From Simmondsia chinensis (lineage: Eukaryota > Streptophyta > Magnoliopsida > Caryophyllales > Simmondsiaceae), in contig JAGTTD010000026.1 in the NCBI GenBank assembly GCA_018398585.1, forward strand, positions 1,307,001 to 1,371,000: a stretch of 64,000 nucleotides of DNA, written 5' to 3'. The notes below the pieces were generated by a model that saw only the letters and a list, made by a program, of their open reading frames with translations, ran no database searches and was not told the DNA's origin. Position 1 is the stretch's first letter; each line of letters opens with the position of its first letter. The position numbers were made by a program, and so were the translations under genes. This document shows positions 22,641 through 34,055 of the stretch, piece after piece.

Positions 22641-23075
22641 TTAGCATTTCTTATATACTAAAAGGCATAATATTTGAGAAAAAAGAATCAAGAAGGGCAA
22701 TGATTTTAGCCACGTGTATACATAAGACGGATTACATAATTTATGAAAGCAAAATAGGATAACATATCTTATGAAATGAATAAGAAAGCTATTGATCTCG
22801 TCATTGCTTTTAGTATGAATGAGTTGACAACCGAGAATATGATATGGTAGTTGTCGTCACAGTAGAGAACATGATACAGCAGATTATGTGGTAATTATTG
22901 CCCCATTCACAATAAGAATTATGGCCTTTTTATTCTTTTTTTTGAAATTGTGCTCCTTTAAAAGTATTTTATGCACTTCCAGTTACATAGAAGAAAAGAT
23001 ACGTAAACTGCATATATTAAAATAACAAAGTATCAGACAAAAATGAAAATTATTGACGCTCTACGTAATAGACAA

Positions 23076-23800
23076 GGGTGTAAATGAGTCGAGATAGGCT
23101 TAGTAGTTTACTAGAGAGATTGTTTCTGCTCAAGATAAGTCAAAAACAGGCCAGTTTAGCCAAGCGAGCCGAGCAGCGAGCACAACTCTGGTAAAACTTG
23201 GACTCGACATTTAGGAGCATCAATACGCCAATCTCGAGTTAAGAGTCTAGACTTGCTTAACAAGCCAAGCTGATGTTTAAAGCTCCCCCAACTGAGTTCA
23301 AGCTCAAAGTCATTAATAAGCTAATCTCATGTTAAGCGTCTAGACTTGAATAATGAGCTAGACCGAGGTTCAAAGGTCACCAACCAAGTTCGAGCTCAGT
23401 GTCATTAATATGCCAATTTCGTGTTAAGAGTCTAGACTTGCTTAACGAGCCAGGCCAATGTTCATAGCTCACCCAACTCAGTTCGTGCACATTGTCTCTA
23501 GACTTAGCGAGTTTTAACCCAAGCACAATTCACAAAAAGCGTTAAAGATCTGCGGAATTTCATCGGGCCTACGCCCAACCATAAAATTTAACATATATGA
23601 TGTTCATATACAAGCTCAAGTGAAGTCCTCTCCTAAAACTAGTTGACACTAGGTAATGTAATCCACTAGACTTATACGTTAATCTATTTTTTCTCACAAC
23701 TATAATGTGTGATTTCTTAGTAGACTCAAATATAAATCTCTAGTAAGATATGAACCTCTACTCCAATAAACTAAAATTTGACTCGACTTATTCACATCCA
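23076..23800. mobile_element. GAGCTCG-type element with internal minisatellite
   Basis: Begins AAGGGTGTAAATGAGTCGAG. A candidate opposite end, TTATTCACATCCATCT, lies near 23790. The interior has three tandem units of about 92 bp (23213-23500). Target duplication is not clear, so the right boundary is tentative. Confidence 0.4.
23213..23500. repeat. about 92-bp tandem repeat, three copies
   Basis: The marker GAGTCTAGACTTG (or GCGTCTAGACTTG) occurs at 23243, 23336 and 23428, that is 93 and 92 bp apart. Each is followed by AAC/ATGAGCCA-like and AGCTCAxxGTCATTAATA-like blocks. Confidence 0.75.
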
Positions 23801-24114
23801 TCTAGCACAAGAACGTTTTTGTTTTTCTTTTGTAGGTAAGCGAGATGGGGAATTTCTGTACTTTCATCTATCAACTTGAGTTTTTGGTTAATTGATTGTT
23901 GACATAGTATTACCGTTTTGTTTGGAGACAAATTCTAAGTTCAAATCCAAATAATCCCCAATTTTAAGCATTAATATAATTAAAGTATAAGGAATGAGTT
24001 GAGTTTGTACATCATCCACTTTCATATCTAACGAACATCCTCGTGTGGGGGGCATTGTCATATTTTAAAACTATTCATAAGTTTTCACCTTGTTACAGCT
24101 ACATGATGTACAAG

Positions 24115-24390
24115 TAGGGCATAAACAACTCTAGCAGAGATAAGTACCTCCTTGTTCGAGCTCAAGCTTGAGCTAAACCCTTTATCGAGCTTCGGAATCC
24201 CTATTCGAAGCTCGTTCCATAATATATTAGTATGCTTGATATTCGAATCTACTTAGCTTGTTAATCTAATGAAGTTGAGTCGAGCTTTTGAAGCTCATTA
24301 TCAAGCTGATTTGAGCTCATAATGAAACTGAGCCTTACTATTGAGTCAAGCTCACTAACCATTTAAGCCTTTTGAATTACTATTGAGCCA
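24115..24390. mobile_element. GAGCTCG-rich element fragment
   Basis: Starts near TAGGGCATAAACAACTC and contains CGAGCTCAAGCTTGAGCTAA and GAGTCGAGCTTTTGAAGCTC words typical of the family. It decays into unrelated sequence after about 24390. Confidence 0.4.
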
Positions 24391-24909
24391 TCATCCAACA
24401 ATTTTCAGGTGGTATTGAGCCATTATTAATCAAATCCTGATTGATCACGTATTATCAACACTAAAATTGAGGGTCATTACTTAGTTCTAAGCTTTATTAG
24501 GCTGCACTAAGATCTCCACCCACTACTGCATGCAAGACCTCGCAAATTGATATACACGACTGTTCTTATATACAGGCCTAGAATTTTTGCTCCTCATGAT
24601 CCACCGTTTCCTCCCTAGGAAGCACCTTCAGTTGCGGACCATGGGCAAAGCTGCAGCTGTAGCCTGGCATTGTTCTCAAAGTTTAGAGTTTTCATTGATA
24701 TGTCAATTTCTTCTTTTGCATCTATTGAAGATCATCTCTGATGTAATATTGAAGATTTCATCCTCTTAATTTAATACAAAAAGAAAGAGCCATTACTGAG
24801 TTCTTAACAAGCTCTTAACACGATCTTATCAAATTGTTTGCATTTGTTGAATGAGTCAAGCACTCCTTGTTCGAATTCTATTCATGAAGCATAGTATTAA
24901 GTCTGCTCA

Positions 24910-25605
24910 TAACAGCAATTGGTAAGTCCCAAGCTAAGGATAGTGTGCCATGGAGTCAGCAAGCATTAGCTCCATCCATGGGAGGGCCTAGCACGGGCTG
25001 GAGGATAAAGGAAAAATTTCACACAACAAGAAGAGAGAGAAAAGCGATAAAGCGCAAGATGAAGGAAAGAGAGAAGCGGGAGCTGCAAGACTTCCTAAAG
25101 GATATGTCTCCTACAAGTAATGCTGAAAAATCGTCTAAGTCAGCCAAAAAGAGGAAAAAACAAAATAGGGAAAACCGAGTCCAGAAGATCACGGAAGAAG
25201 AGTATGATGAGAGGATCCTGAATGCGGAGCGGGTTATAGAGATAGGAGAAAAGGTGGGTTTCAACTTTGATGGTTTCGACCCGGCTATGGTGGCAGACAT
25301 TTTTACGCGATGATATGGTTTGGGTTTTGGTTGTGGCTTCAGTCTCATTTTTGGTTCTTGTGCTGGCCATCTGGTTGTTATTCAGCTAGGTTCCCTGTTT
25401 GTGTTGATTCTGCGCCCGTTGTTGTCTCTTGTGCCCGTGTATTTTCTTGTCCTGTTCTTGTTGTCTACTGTGTTGGTTTTTGTGGTTGTTGTCTTGTTTT
25501 GTGTTGGATGTTTTTGGTCCCCGTGTTGTAGCGGTCTGACTTTGGCCTCACCTAGCGAGTGGCCGGCTTGATTAGTGATTTTGTCGCAATTTATCCAAAA
25601 AAATG
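24910..25605 (+). mobile_element. retroposed insert with ORF end and A-rich tail
   Basis: Direct repeats AAGTCTGCTCA at 24899-24909 and 25606-25616 flank a 696-bp segment. It contains an open frame from its left edge to a TGA near 25313, about 260 bp of apparent 3' UTR and an A-rich end (CCAAAAAAATG). The layout fits a 5'-truncated LINE or a processed retrocopy. The source gene is not recognised. Confidence 0.6.
24945..25313 (+). pseudogene. Lys/Arg/Glu-rich C-terminal ORF fragment, unknown
   Basis: The frame is open from the left edge of the retroposed insert, so no true start is present. Visible features are PSMGGPSTGWRIKEKFHTT, a strongly basic/acidic helical stretch with many Lys, Arg and Glu residues, and the ending GFNFDGFDPAMVADIF. 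It has no zinc knuckle or RT motif. It could be the tail of a LINE polyprotein or of a host mRNA retrocopy; I cannot tell which. Confidence 0.4.
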
Positions 25606-25736
25606 AAGTCTGCTCAAACTCGTCTTGGTTAATTATCAAACCATTGAAACGAACATGAATGAGCTGATCTATTTCGAATACGAATAATTCATCCAATGTT
25701 TGGTTCATTTATATAACCTTAACAATTGGTCCTGGC

Positions 25737-26288
25737 TAGAGGTGTAAACGAACATAGCATTCAATGAACTACTCGTGTTCAAAATCGATTAGGGCTCATT
25801 CTTGTTCATTAGAAGGGCTCGATAGCTCATCGAGCCGAGTTCGAGCAGATTCTATAAGCTTAATGAGTCGAGTTCAAACAAGGAATGCTTGGCTCGCTAA
25901 TGTTCACGAACAGTTTGATAAAGACTCGATAAAAGCTCGTTAATGGGCTCGATATCAACTCGTTAAGGGGTCCTTATGAGCTCAATAATAGTTGATATTA
26001 GTTCAAAAATGGTTCGATAATAACTTAAAAAGCTCAGCTCGTTAATGAACTAGACTCGATTGCAAGCTTGGCTCGGTTTTAAACTCAATTGGGCTCAATA
26101 ACGAGCTCGACTCGACTCAATAACGAGCTCGACTCGGCTCGATAAGCCTAACGAGCCGAGTATTGAACACACTATATTCTTGTCTAACCGAGTTCGAACA
26201 AGGGTTAGAAATGCTCGATAAGAGCTCGGCTCGAACTCGAGCTCGAATAAGGGGGTGCTCTGCTCAGCTCGGCTCGTTTACGCCCCTA
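25737..26288. mobile_element. hAT-like GAGCTCG-rich non-autonomous element
   Basis: Starts TAGAGGTGTAAACGAAC and ends CTCGTTTACGCCCCTA, an inverted pair. A perfect 8-bp target duplication GTCCTGGC occupies 25729-25736 and 26289-26296. The interior is made of CGAGCTCGACTCG-like words and has no coding frame of note. Eight-bp duplications and these termini suit non-autonomous hAT elements. Confidence 0.85.
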
Positions 26289-26384
26289 GTCCTGGCTAGT
26301 AGAATAGAGAGGTGCAAAAAGGGACAAGTACATTCTACAAGGTACTAGGGCACACATATGTACAAATACACTATTAAAAGCATT

Positions 26385-27010
26385 GTGATCCCCACCCGCT
26401 CAATTCATTGCTTGAAACTACTTGTGATCCCGCCAACCCATCCATGCTCACTCTCACGTTAGCCACCCCTCTCAACAACCCAGTTAGTTGTTTAATGACC
26501 CGATCCATTTGAATTACTACCCGACCTGACCCTAGCCCAAAATTTTTAATATCTATTGGAAGCCAACTCCAAAAATAAACTGACTTGAACTTGACCGGAT
26601 CCGAGCTAACCCGAGACACTAAGTGACTTGACCTGTATTAGATCTGACCCGAGTTTGACCCCATATGTAATGACCCAAGACAGACCTGTCCTATAACTCA
26701 AAATAATTCAAGTAGAAATTCAATTTATTATACAATCTAAATAACATGCTAATTATAGTCATTTCTTTTTGTAGTCTTATTCATGATTTTTAAGTTTGTA
26801 TAAATATATTATTAAAATAATCCGATGTGTCAACCTGAAATCCGACCAGACCCAAGAATGACCCAACCCGAGTTTCATACGACCCGATGTTGACCCAACT
26901 CGAGACTGACCCGACCTGAAGCCGACCCAAACCCTAGGATGACTTGACCCGAGCTTGACCAACCTGATTTTAGCCTGACCCAAAATAAACCCAATGTGAT
27001 AGTAACCTGA
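26385..27010. repeat. GACCCGA-rich degenerate repeat
   Basis: Irregular repeats of GACCCGA, TGACCCAA and CCGAGxTTGACC span two blocks (26500-26690 and 26820-27000) separated by AT-rich sequence. They resemble the GGGTCA-rich block at 4900-5480 on the other strand. Confidence 0.5.
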
Positions 27011-27036
27011 CTCGACTACCAGGTCTACCTACCAGC

Positions 27037-27231
27037 AAGGCCAGTCCTAACATTTTCAGGGTTCCAAGTAAAATTTTCAAATGGGCCCTACACATATAAT
27101 AATATTTCTCTTAAAATCCATTAATACTAATAATTGTTACTTCAAAAACCACAGCTTCCATAATTTAGGGGCCCCTAAAATTTTGGGCCCAAAGCGGTTG
27201 CTTGGGTTACTTGGGTTATGTGCAACCCAAT
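27037..27231. mobile_element. GGGCC-type short dispersed element
   Basis: Runs from GGCCAGTCCTAACATTTTC to GCTTGGGTTACTTGGGTTATG, with ATGGGCCCTACAC and GGGGCCCCTAAAATTTTGGGCCC inside. Similar segments occur at 36470-36667, 46031-46200 (inverted) and 47196-47600 (inverted). It has no coding capacity. Confidence 0.5.
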
Positions 27232-27239
27232 CGTGGTAG

Positions 27240-27921
27240 GTATCGATACAAGTGAGGTGAAAAGTGAGTATGAGTTGGTTATAAGTTGTTAGGATATTAT
27301 TTATCTTAAATTAATATTGATTTAATTTAGTTGAGATTTGCGTGAGATATGATTTGAATACATTGAGTTATTTTAAATAAGTTTGATTTGATTTGATTTA
27401 ATTTTTTTCAATTAGATTAGATTTATGTAACTTATTATAAATAGGGGTTAAGTTTGAGAGTTGAGAGGAACAAGAGTAGAGTGAAAAATGTGAGGTGTCG
27501 TCAGGATTTTTAAAGGGGTGCCCGGGGCAGGGTGGGAGGTATTCAGGTTGAGAGTTTTGTGAGACATTGATGAGAGTTTTTTGTAGCTTCCTCTTTTCCA
27601 AAGCCATGTTGTGAGAAGGTTGGTGGCTCGCTGTGCTGTAACTACGTTGAGAAGGATTAGTGAATCGTCGTGCAACAGTTATATTTTGAGAGAGTTGGTA
27701 ACTTACCATGCAATAGTCCCGTTGATGTTGACGATTATATTTGGAAAACTAATTAGAGATTGTAATTCCTGAATTTCATAGTAGATAAGGCACCTATTTG
27801 GGTCCCATGTTTTTTCCCTCTAATTGAGATAAGATTTCCACGTAAATGTTGATGTGTTGAATTTCATTGTTTTATTGGTTTATGCTTCCACCTGCATTGA
27901 TTGTGTGAATTTTTCTAACAT
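27240..27921 (-). repeat. LTR-like repeat, family L
   Basis: It is an inverted, diverged relative of 39690-40950 and 46600-47195. Shared features are ATTATAAATAGGGGTTAAGTTTGAG, GAGAGTTTTGTGAGACATTGATGAGAG, the repeated GTTGGTxxCTxxCTGTGC modules and TTTCCACGTAAAT. One end reads TTTTTCTAACA, the inverse of TGTTGGAAAA at 39693. An LTR of a retrotransposon is likely, without internal region here. Confidence 0.5.
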
Positions 27922-27957
27922 AAATTACAATATCCACTACGGATACAAGGTAGATAT

Positions 27958-28295
27958 TGGTATGATATTGTTCCCACCCCACCCCACTCCATACCCGCCC
28001 CTCCTTGCCCCACCCAATACCTGCCATACCCACCCAATTTATATTTTATTTTGTTTAAAAATTAGAAAAAAAATTTTATTATTTGATTTAAGTACTCAAT
28101 TTTTTATCAAATATTAGGTTAAATTATAATTAGATTCTAAAATATAATATCAAATAATTAATAGGGGTGAGTATAAATAATCAGTTGGTACCCACATTAG
28201 GGTAGGTACTGGATGGGCTAGGTATAGGTATGGATTTATACCCATTGCAGCGGGTATGGGTATCAACTTTACATCCATGACGGGTAATTTTGACA
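27958..28295. repeat. fragments of GGGTA/TACCC-type elements
   Basis: CCCACCCCACCCCACTCCATACCCGCCCC (27970-28040) and TAGGGGTGAGTATAAATAATC...CGGGTATGGGTATC (28162-28290) resemble the complete element at 39056-39617. Boundaries are unclear. Confidence 0.4.
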
Positions 28296-28299
28296 GTTT

Positions 28300-30750
28300 T
28301 TATGTAAATACAACTACAAGCATATATCGGTAAGTAAAACAAAATAGGTAGCATCACGAAATACCTTTCTGCAAATTTGTTATATAATGACTACTAAGTA
28401 ACTGTCTTTATTTGATTCTATATTTATTACTGTAGGGTCGAAAACAAAAAGGGTAGGAAAATTGGTTCCCAGCATTGTTTTTTAAGTAATTAGTGACAAA
28501 GTCGCAATACAAAATAGATGCCTCGTTCAACCTAGACCTAAGTCAACCTGTATCAAAACGGGGATCAAAACAAAGTTCCCCGACATGTTTTTCAATGGTT
28601 GGTATTGTTTCACTATTAATAGCTTAAACTGATAGTCTAATATGCTTTTCGTGCATGTGAACATGCATTCAGTTTAAAGCGTAGATAATGTATATATTTA
28701 CCTCATATCTTATGCTGAAATTATATTAATATCGATAGTGGAGGCTAAAAGAATTTGAACTTGCGATATCCTGCTCAATAGCTCTCTGATATGATGTCGA
28801 GGAACCCATCAAGCCAAAAGCTTAGATTGATGGGTGAATTATTCGTTTTCTTATTGCAATTTTTTGATTTTGAAGCAGCTGAAAACCAAATTTGGAAATG
28901 ATCGTCTTATTTTTCCCTTTCTATTTTCATTTTTTACTCAACCATAGAAAAATCTCAAAATAAAAAAAAAAAACCAAAATTTAGAAAAAGTTGTTTCAAA
29001 AGACTAATTTTTGATTTTATGGAAACCGAAAAATTGAAAACGAAAAATGATACTAGAATGTCCCGTAGTGATTAATTTCTTAAGTTCTCCAAATGAAGCC
29101 TCTGTTCAGTTCAAAGGAAAGCATTTTCATTATGAAAATGTTTATTAACTCAATATATATCTTCAGTTAAAAGTATATCTTTTTTAACTTTCTTTTGGCT
29201 TTTAGTTAAATAAAATGATTTAATTACATAAATTTGTACGAGGTTTACGTTTGATCAAGTTGAGGTTAAAAGAGACAAATACCGTGAAATTATTACTCAA
29301 GATGTTTGCCCCTTTTGTTAAGAAAAAGTCACTTTCCCATCAGTGTCGAAAATGTAATCCATACTTCTGGCTGCTATTAAGTTACGAAAGAAAACAAAAT
29401 TGTACTGTAAAATATTTTCCGTGAAAACGAATGGAACTCGGGCTATTATACTTTGTCCACAAAGATGAACCCTAGTGGAGATTAGTAGAAGAAGAAAGAG
29501 GGGGGGCCTCTCAATGAGCCATTGCAGCCTTTTCCACACAAACAAAGAAGACAACAAACTTCATGTCTTTGTTCATCTTTGACATGAAACTTGTTGGCTC
29601 CATTTACATGACATCTTTGGCCACAATCATGTGCGAATCACAGAGCCGTGTCATATCGTGTTGTGTTTATAATTTAGTTATATTGACTTCGTGTTTATTT
29701 TAAGACATCTCAAAACACAGTTGCAGAGTTATTTAGTTTGTTGGTTTCCTTTTTCGACGATTTGAAGTAAAAAGGCCAAACGGAAATAGCAGCACCAGGC
29801 ATAAGCCACTCAACACGAGGGGGAAAAAAACCAAAACAGTACAACAGAAACATGAAACATAAGTGCTAAGTCGGACATGAAAGTTGAAAGTCCCAATATA
29901 TCAGCATCTCGATCCCAGGTGGATTCTACTTTGATTGCTTCTTGACACATTCGACGCATTATGCCACCTCCCTAGGTTTGTATCGAGAGAATGATGCATA
30001 TTTCACTATTGAAGATCATCTTGTTTCTCTCTTGCACCAATGATTACAAAAGAGACGTTGATCCGTTTCCACAGTACTTTTTTTGTTTGTTCAGATGGTA
30101 TTCATTTTTTCTTTTGTTCGAAATAGTATGACAAAATTGGCCCACTCTTTGTTGACCGACACTGGTTAGAAATTAATTATGAGGGGCCATTTTAAACTAA
30201 GAAAAGATGAATGACCAATAGAAGCAAAATTATGAAAATTAGAAGTTATTTCAAGTAAATTGAGGTATCAATTTGAAAAAAAACATAGAGATATTAGGGA
30301 CCAACACATTAGGTAACTCAACAGTCGTCTGGGTAGCGCCCGACTAAGCTCTTCAAAATCTCAATCACCATTCCCGATGAAGCACGAGGCTTTAAGCATT
30401 GGATTCAGCTTAGCATTACTCGGTCTAGCAATTGTGGCAAAGGCCTCATTAGTGGCCCGTCGAGGCTTTAAACGAGGCGAAACAAGTTTCAAACACAAAC
30501 AGTTCATCGAACATCCGGGTCATTATCAAATAGTTACTTACTAACCAATGTGACTTGACAAGCAGAGGGTGAATGAGAACCAGCAAAATGAATAGAACCC
30601 TTGTAGCTCTAAGTAAACAAACGTGGCCTCCAAATGACTCATACACCTGAACGGACATCAATGCAATCCCACTCACTTACATTGCATTTATTGTATTAGA
30701 ATTGCAATTTTGCACGTTACAAGTGCCTTGTGGGCTCATCTCATCATGCA
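28300..30750. other. no gene seen
   Basis: Anonymous AT-rich intergenic DNA. The frames at 29318-29557 and 30449-30676 lack recognisable domains, neighbours or codon structure, and I do not call them genes. Confidence 0.35.
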
Positions 30751-30752
30751 CA

Positions 30753-31295
30753 CAGGTGTACCAACCAAACGTCTGATGAATTATTTGCGTTCGGAATCGA
30801 TTGTTGCTCATTGGTGTTCGTTGTAGGGCTCAATAAGTTCAAGTAGGCTTCATAAGAGTGGGGTACTTGCCACATTAACGTTTACTAATAGTTTGATAAA
30901 GTTGCATTAAGAGCTTGATGAGAGCTCGTTGAAAAGTCATTAAGAACTTGTTAAGAGTTCGTTAACTGTTATTGTTAGCTTGACAAATAGTTTGATAGTA
31001 ACTCGATTAGCTCAATTTAATAGCAAGCTAGACTTGATACCAGCTCGGCTTGTTTATGAGCTCGATTTGGCTCGTTAATGAGCGCATCACTAGCTTGATA
31101 ACGAGTTCGAATCAACTCGATTAATGCCAATCTGAGCCGAGTATCAATCACGCTAAAAGCTTATCAGACCAAGCTTGAACGAAGGTACGAAAGCTCAATC
31201 AGAGCTCGGCTTGAATTCAAGCTCAATAAGGCTTATCGAGCTCGTGTTAAAACAAAAAGGCATGCTCGGCTCAACTCAACTCGTTTGTACTCCTA
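30753..31295. mobile_element. hAT-like GAGCTCG-rich non-autonomous element
   Basis: Starts CAGGTGTACCAACC and ends CTCGTTTGTACTCCTA. A perfect 8-bp target duplication CATGCACA occupies 30745-30752 and 31296-31303. The interior is a diverged copy of the GAGCTCG-type sequence. Confidence 0.85.
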
Positions 31296-31389
31296 CATGC
31301 ACAGGAGCATGGATTTGACAATGGCTTGTCAGTAAGATATGGTAAGGAAATTAAACGTGATCTGTACATGTACGTGCATCATTCAACAA

Positions 31390-31582
31390 TGCATAAAAAC
31401 TTTGGTTAAAAGTTAGTTGGCCTATAAAAAGTAAAGGCTAATATTAGTCAAAATAACGGTAGTAAAAGCATGACACATAGTAAATGATGCGGTACAATCA
31501 ACAATTTGAGTGTTAAAACAATCAATTTAGCAAAATACATAACATGAATATTTTATTTAGGTGTGGGTATTAATTATTTTCA
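31390..31582. repeat. dispersed AT-rich repeat, interrupted
   Basis: Same family as 14200-14480 (GGTTAAAAGTTAGTTGG, TTAGTCAAAATAACGGTAGTAA, CAATTTAGCAAAATAC). It is cut on its right by the long-TIR element starting about 31585. Confidence 0.45.
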
Positions 31583-31584
31583 AG

Positions 31585-32146
31585 GAAAATTATTATTTAG
31601 GTACTCTGAGGTTTAATCATTTATCATTTAGGTACCCTCACATTTCAAAATATACAATGGGGTGCCTCGAGATGTAAATTTTTTTTACTTAGGTACCCTA
31701 AAGTTGTAAAATTTTATCAATCAAATATCTTTTTTTCAAAATTTAATAGATTTTCATTGAAAAATATCAAAGTAAATATGATTCTGATCATACATAAGTA
31801 TATTCGTTGGAATTTAATAATTTTTTACCAAAATTGTTGATATGACACATGGTGTTGGCACTATAACAGTACTTTACATCCAAACTAAGTGAATATTTTC
31901 ATTATAATTCATTAAATTCTTTTTGAAAACATTGAAATTACTTTTATATATATTATTGTAATTATATACAACATTAGCATATTTTGATAAAACTGGTCTA
32001 ATTCTCTCAAAAACTCACAAATTTCAACATATGGTACCTAAGTGATAAAATTTTCAAACCTCAGGATATCTCGTTGTATATATTGAAACGTCAGGGTACT
32101 TCGGTGATAACTGGTCAACCTCAAGTTACCTAATTAATAATTTTTC
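31585..32146. mobile_element. long-TIR AT-rich element (best copy)
   Basis: The left arm GAAAATTATTATTTAGGTAC...ACCCTCACATTTCAAAATATAC is matched by an inverted right arm (GTATATATTGAAACGTCAGGGTAC...TTACCTAATTAATAATTTTTC). Each arm is roughly 90 bp. The middle contains no gene. Copies also lie at 13012-13505 and 47850-48256. Confidence 0.6.
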
Positions 32147-32149
32147 TAA

Positions 32150-32740
32150 TTTCAATAATCATTTTTTTTAAATGGAAACAATATGGAATATTTAAGTGTG
32201 ACATTAAAAAATTAGAAAATTTAAGTTATTTTTTGAAACTGTACCTAAAATTTATGTGATTTTTAGTTAAAAAAAATCCTATTTGTTAATACTTAAATTT
32301 TTTTTACAAAAGTATTTTAGATAATTATTAGGTGTTTTAGATAATTAAAAGTTATTTTTGTATTTATCTTTTAATTTTTAAGTCTTTCAATTTAGATGAA
32401 TTAGCTCCTCTATTCAAACAAGAGAAAGACTTAGGATTTTAATTAATTCAATTGTTTTAGAGATTTTTATCATTGTTTATGTGTTCTTTCTAGTTTTCGG
32501 GGGTGAGAATTTAGTTAGACTCTTTGTCCCATTTGTTCTTAATTATTTTTCATAATAAGAATTTAAAGGATGGCTGTTGTACTTTTCGCTTCCCTTATTT
32601 TTCATTACGCGCTGTATCAATATATAATTTAATCTTGAAAGATATATGTGAAGTTAAATACAAATAGCGAGTACAATTAATTTATATTAAGTCTTATTGT
32701 CTAATTTAACCATATAAGATATTAGGAATACAACAAAAAC
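32150..32740. other. no gene seen
   Basis: AT-rich sequence without recognisable genes or clear repeats. Confidence 0.3.
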
Positions 32741-32744
32741 GAAA

Positions 32745-32860
32745 ATAGACCTCTCGAGGGCTCCCGCGTAAGCAGGGTTTGGGAGGGGTAGGATGTATGC
32801 AGTCTTACCCTTTCGGGGTGATACCCTAACGAGAGGCTGTTTCCGAGAGGAATCAAATTG
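32745..32860 (-). mobile_element. SINE body fragment (angiosperm-type 3' region)
   Basis: The minus strand reads GAGAGGCTGTTTCC-like sequence inverted to GGAAACAGCCTCTCG, then ACTGCATACATCCTACCCC and AACCCTGCTTACGCGGGAGCC. This matches the body of the 5S-headed SINEs, but no 5S head is present. It may be a truncated copy or a relative with a different head. Confidence 0.65.
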
Positions 32861-33127
32861 GATAAACTTATAAATATGGCTGACTAACGGTCCAATTAAG
32901 ACACTTGGCAATCTTATACAGACCCTTAAGAGGCCCACAAGAAGCCAATTATACCCAAATGTAAGCCCATAAAAGCATAATGGGCCCAAAACCTCATCAT
33001 AAGTTATATGGAGGCCCAAAAGGTACAGAACTCTTTGGGCCCTGGCCCATCACTTATATGTTGCGAATTAAGAAGTCAACAATTAACTCCCACTGATAAC
33101 ATTGTGAAGAAGAATAATAGCATAAAC

Positions 33128-33563
33128 TAGGGTGTATCCCGAGTTGAACACGAGCCTGCCAAGCTTGAGGCTTGGTTTGGGTTAGGTTTAAAACTCCCCG
33201 AGGTCGAAAAGTTCAAGCTCGAGCTCAGCTTATTAAAGACTCGGGCTCGACGCGGCTCAATCTAAGCTTAGCGAGTTTTGAATTAAGCTTGCAATATTTC
33301 AGCTCATTTAAGCTCAATCTAAGCTCATTTGGGCTCGTTTAAGCTCAGACTCGGCTCATTTAGGCTCAAATTTTGCTTGAATGGGCAATATTTAAGCAAA
33401 TATTTTACATTAAGAAAGGCTCGTTAAGTCTCATGAGCTTAGGAGCTCGAGCTTCAACAGGCTCGAGCTTCGCTAAACGAGCTGGCTCGACTTGACTCAA
33501 GCTCAAAGTGAGCTGAGCCTTTCGAGCTTCATAACGAGCCGGTTGGACTCACTTACACCCCTA
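33128..33563. mobile_element. hAT-like GAGCTCG-rich element
   Basis: Starts TAGGGTGTATCCCGAG and ends CTCACTTACACCCCTA. Flanks GCATAAAC and GGGTAAAC agree at six of eight positions, a plausible decayed target duplication. The interior is rich in GGCTCGAGCTTCGC-type words. Confidence 0.65.
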
Positions 33564-33951
33564 GGGTAAACCCTTAAACCGACTACTCCTATTTGACAAT
33601 TTTTCTTGAAGGAGTAATGGGGTAATCACAAGTAAGACTTACCATTCTTTGCCTTCATCTGTTTTATCATTCAGTTCGGGATGTAAAGAGGTAGAGAGTA
33701 AAGTTTTAAAGATTTTAGACAATTTTCTTTTTAATTTAATTATAACTTTTTTTTACCCTGATACATTTTTCTAATTATCAAATAAAAATAACACATTTAT
33801 TACTTTTTACTTTGCCTTCTTAATTAAACATACTCAAAAAAAAAAATTGGATAATCTCTTACATTTCCCCGATTTACTCTTCCCCTTCTTCATTCCCTTC
33901 ACCCAATTGGCAAACTAGTCGGCCCCGACTAGGGCTAGTACGTCATGGCCC

Positions 33952-34039
33952 TTTTTTTCCGGATAATTGTCGGCATAACCGTAGTACAGACTAGGCACCT
34001 CGACAGAGCGAGCCCTAACACCCCGTAAACGGGGGGGGC
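33952..34039 (-). other. 88-bp insert between 15-bp direct repeats
   Basis: AGTACGTCATGGCCC (33937-33951) and AGTACATCATGGCCC (34040-34054) differ at one base and bracket 88 bp. On the minus strand this insert ends in CCGGAAAAAAA. The shape suggests retroposition of a short RNA. The sequence itself is not recognised. Confidence 0.4.
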
Positions 34040-34055
34040 AGTACATCATGGCCCA

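Noticed and set aside
23213..23500. CRISPR-like array
   Set aside because: The units are adjacent tandem repeats without distinct spacers, in plant nuclear DNA.
25310..25571. Hydrophobic plus-strand frames that look like membrane proteins
   Set aside because: They are the T/G-rich 3' UTR-like part of the retroposed insert and have no independent support.
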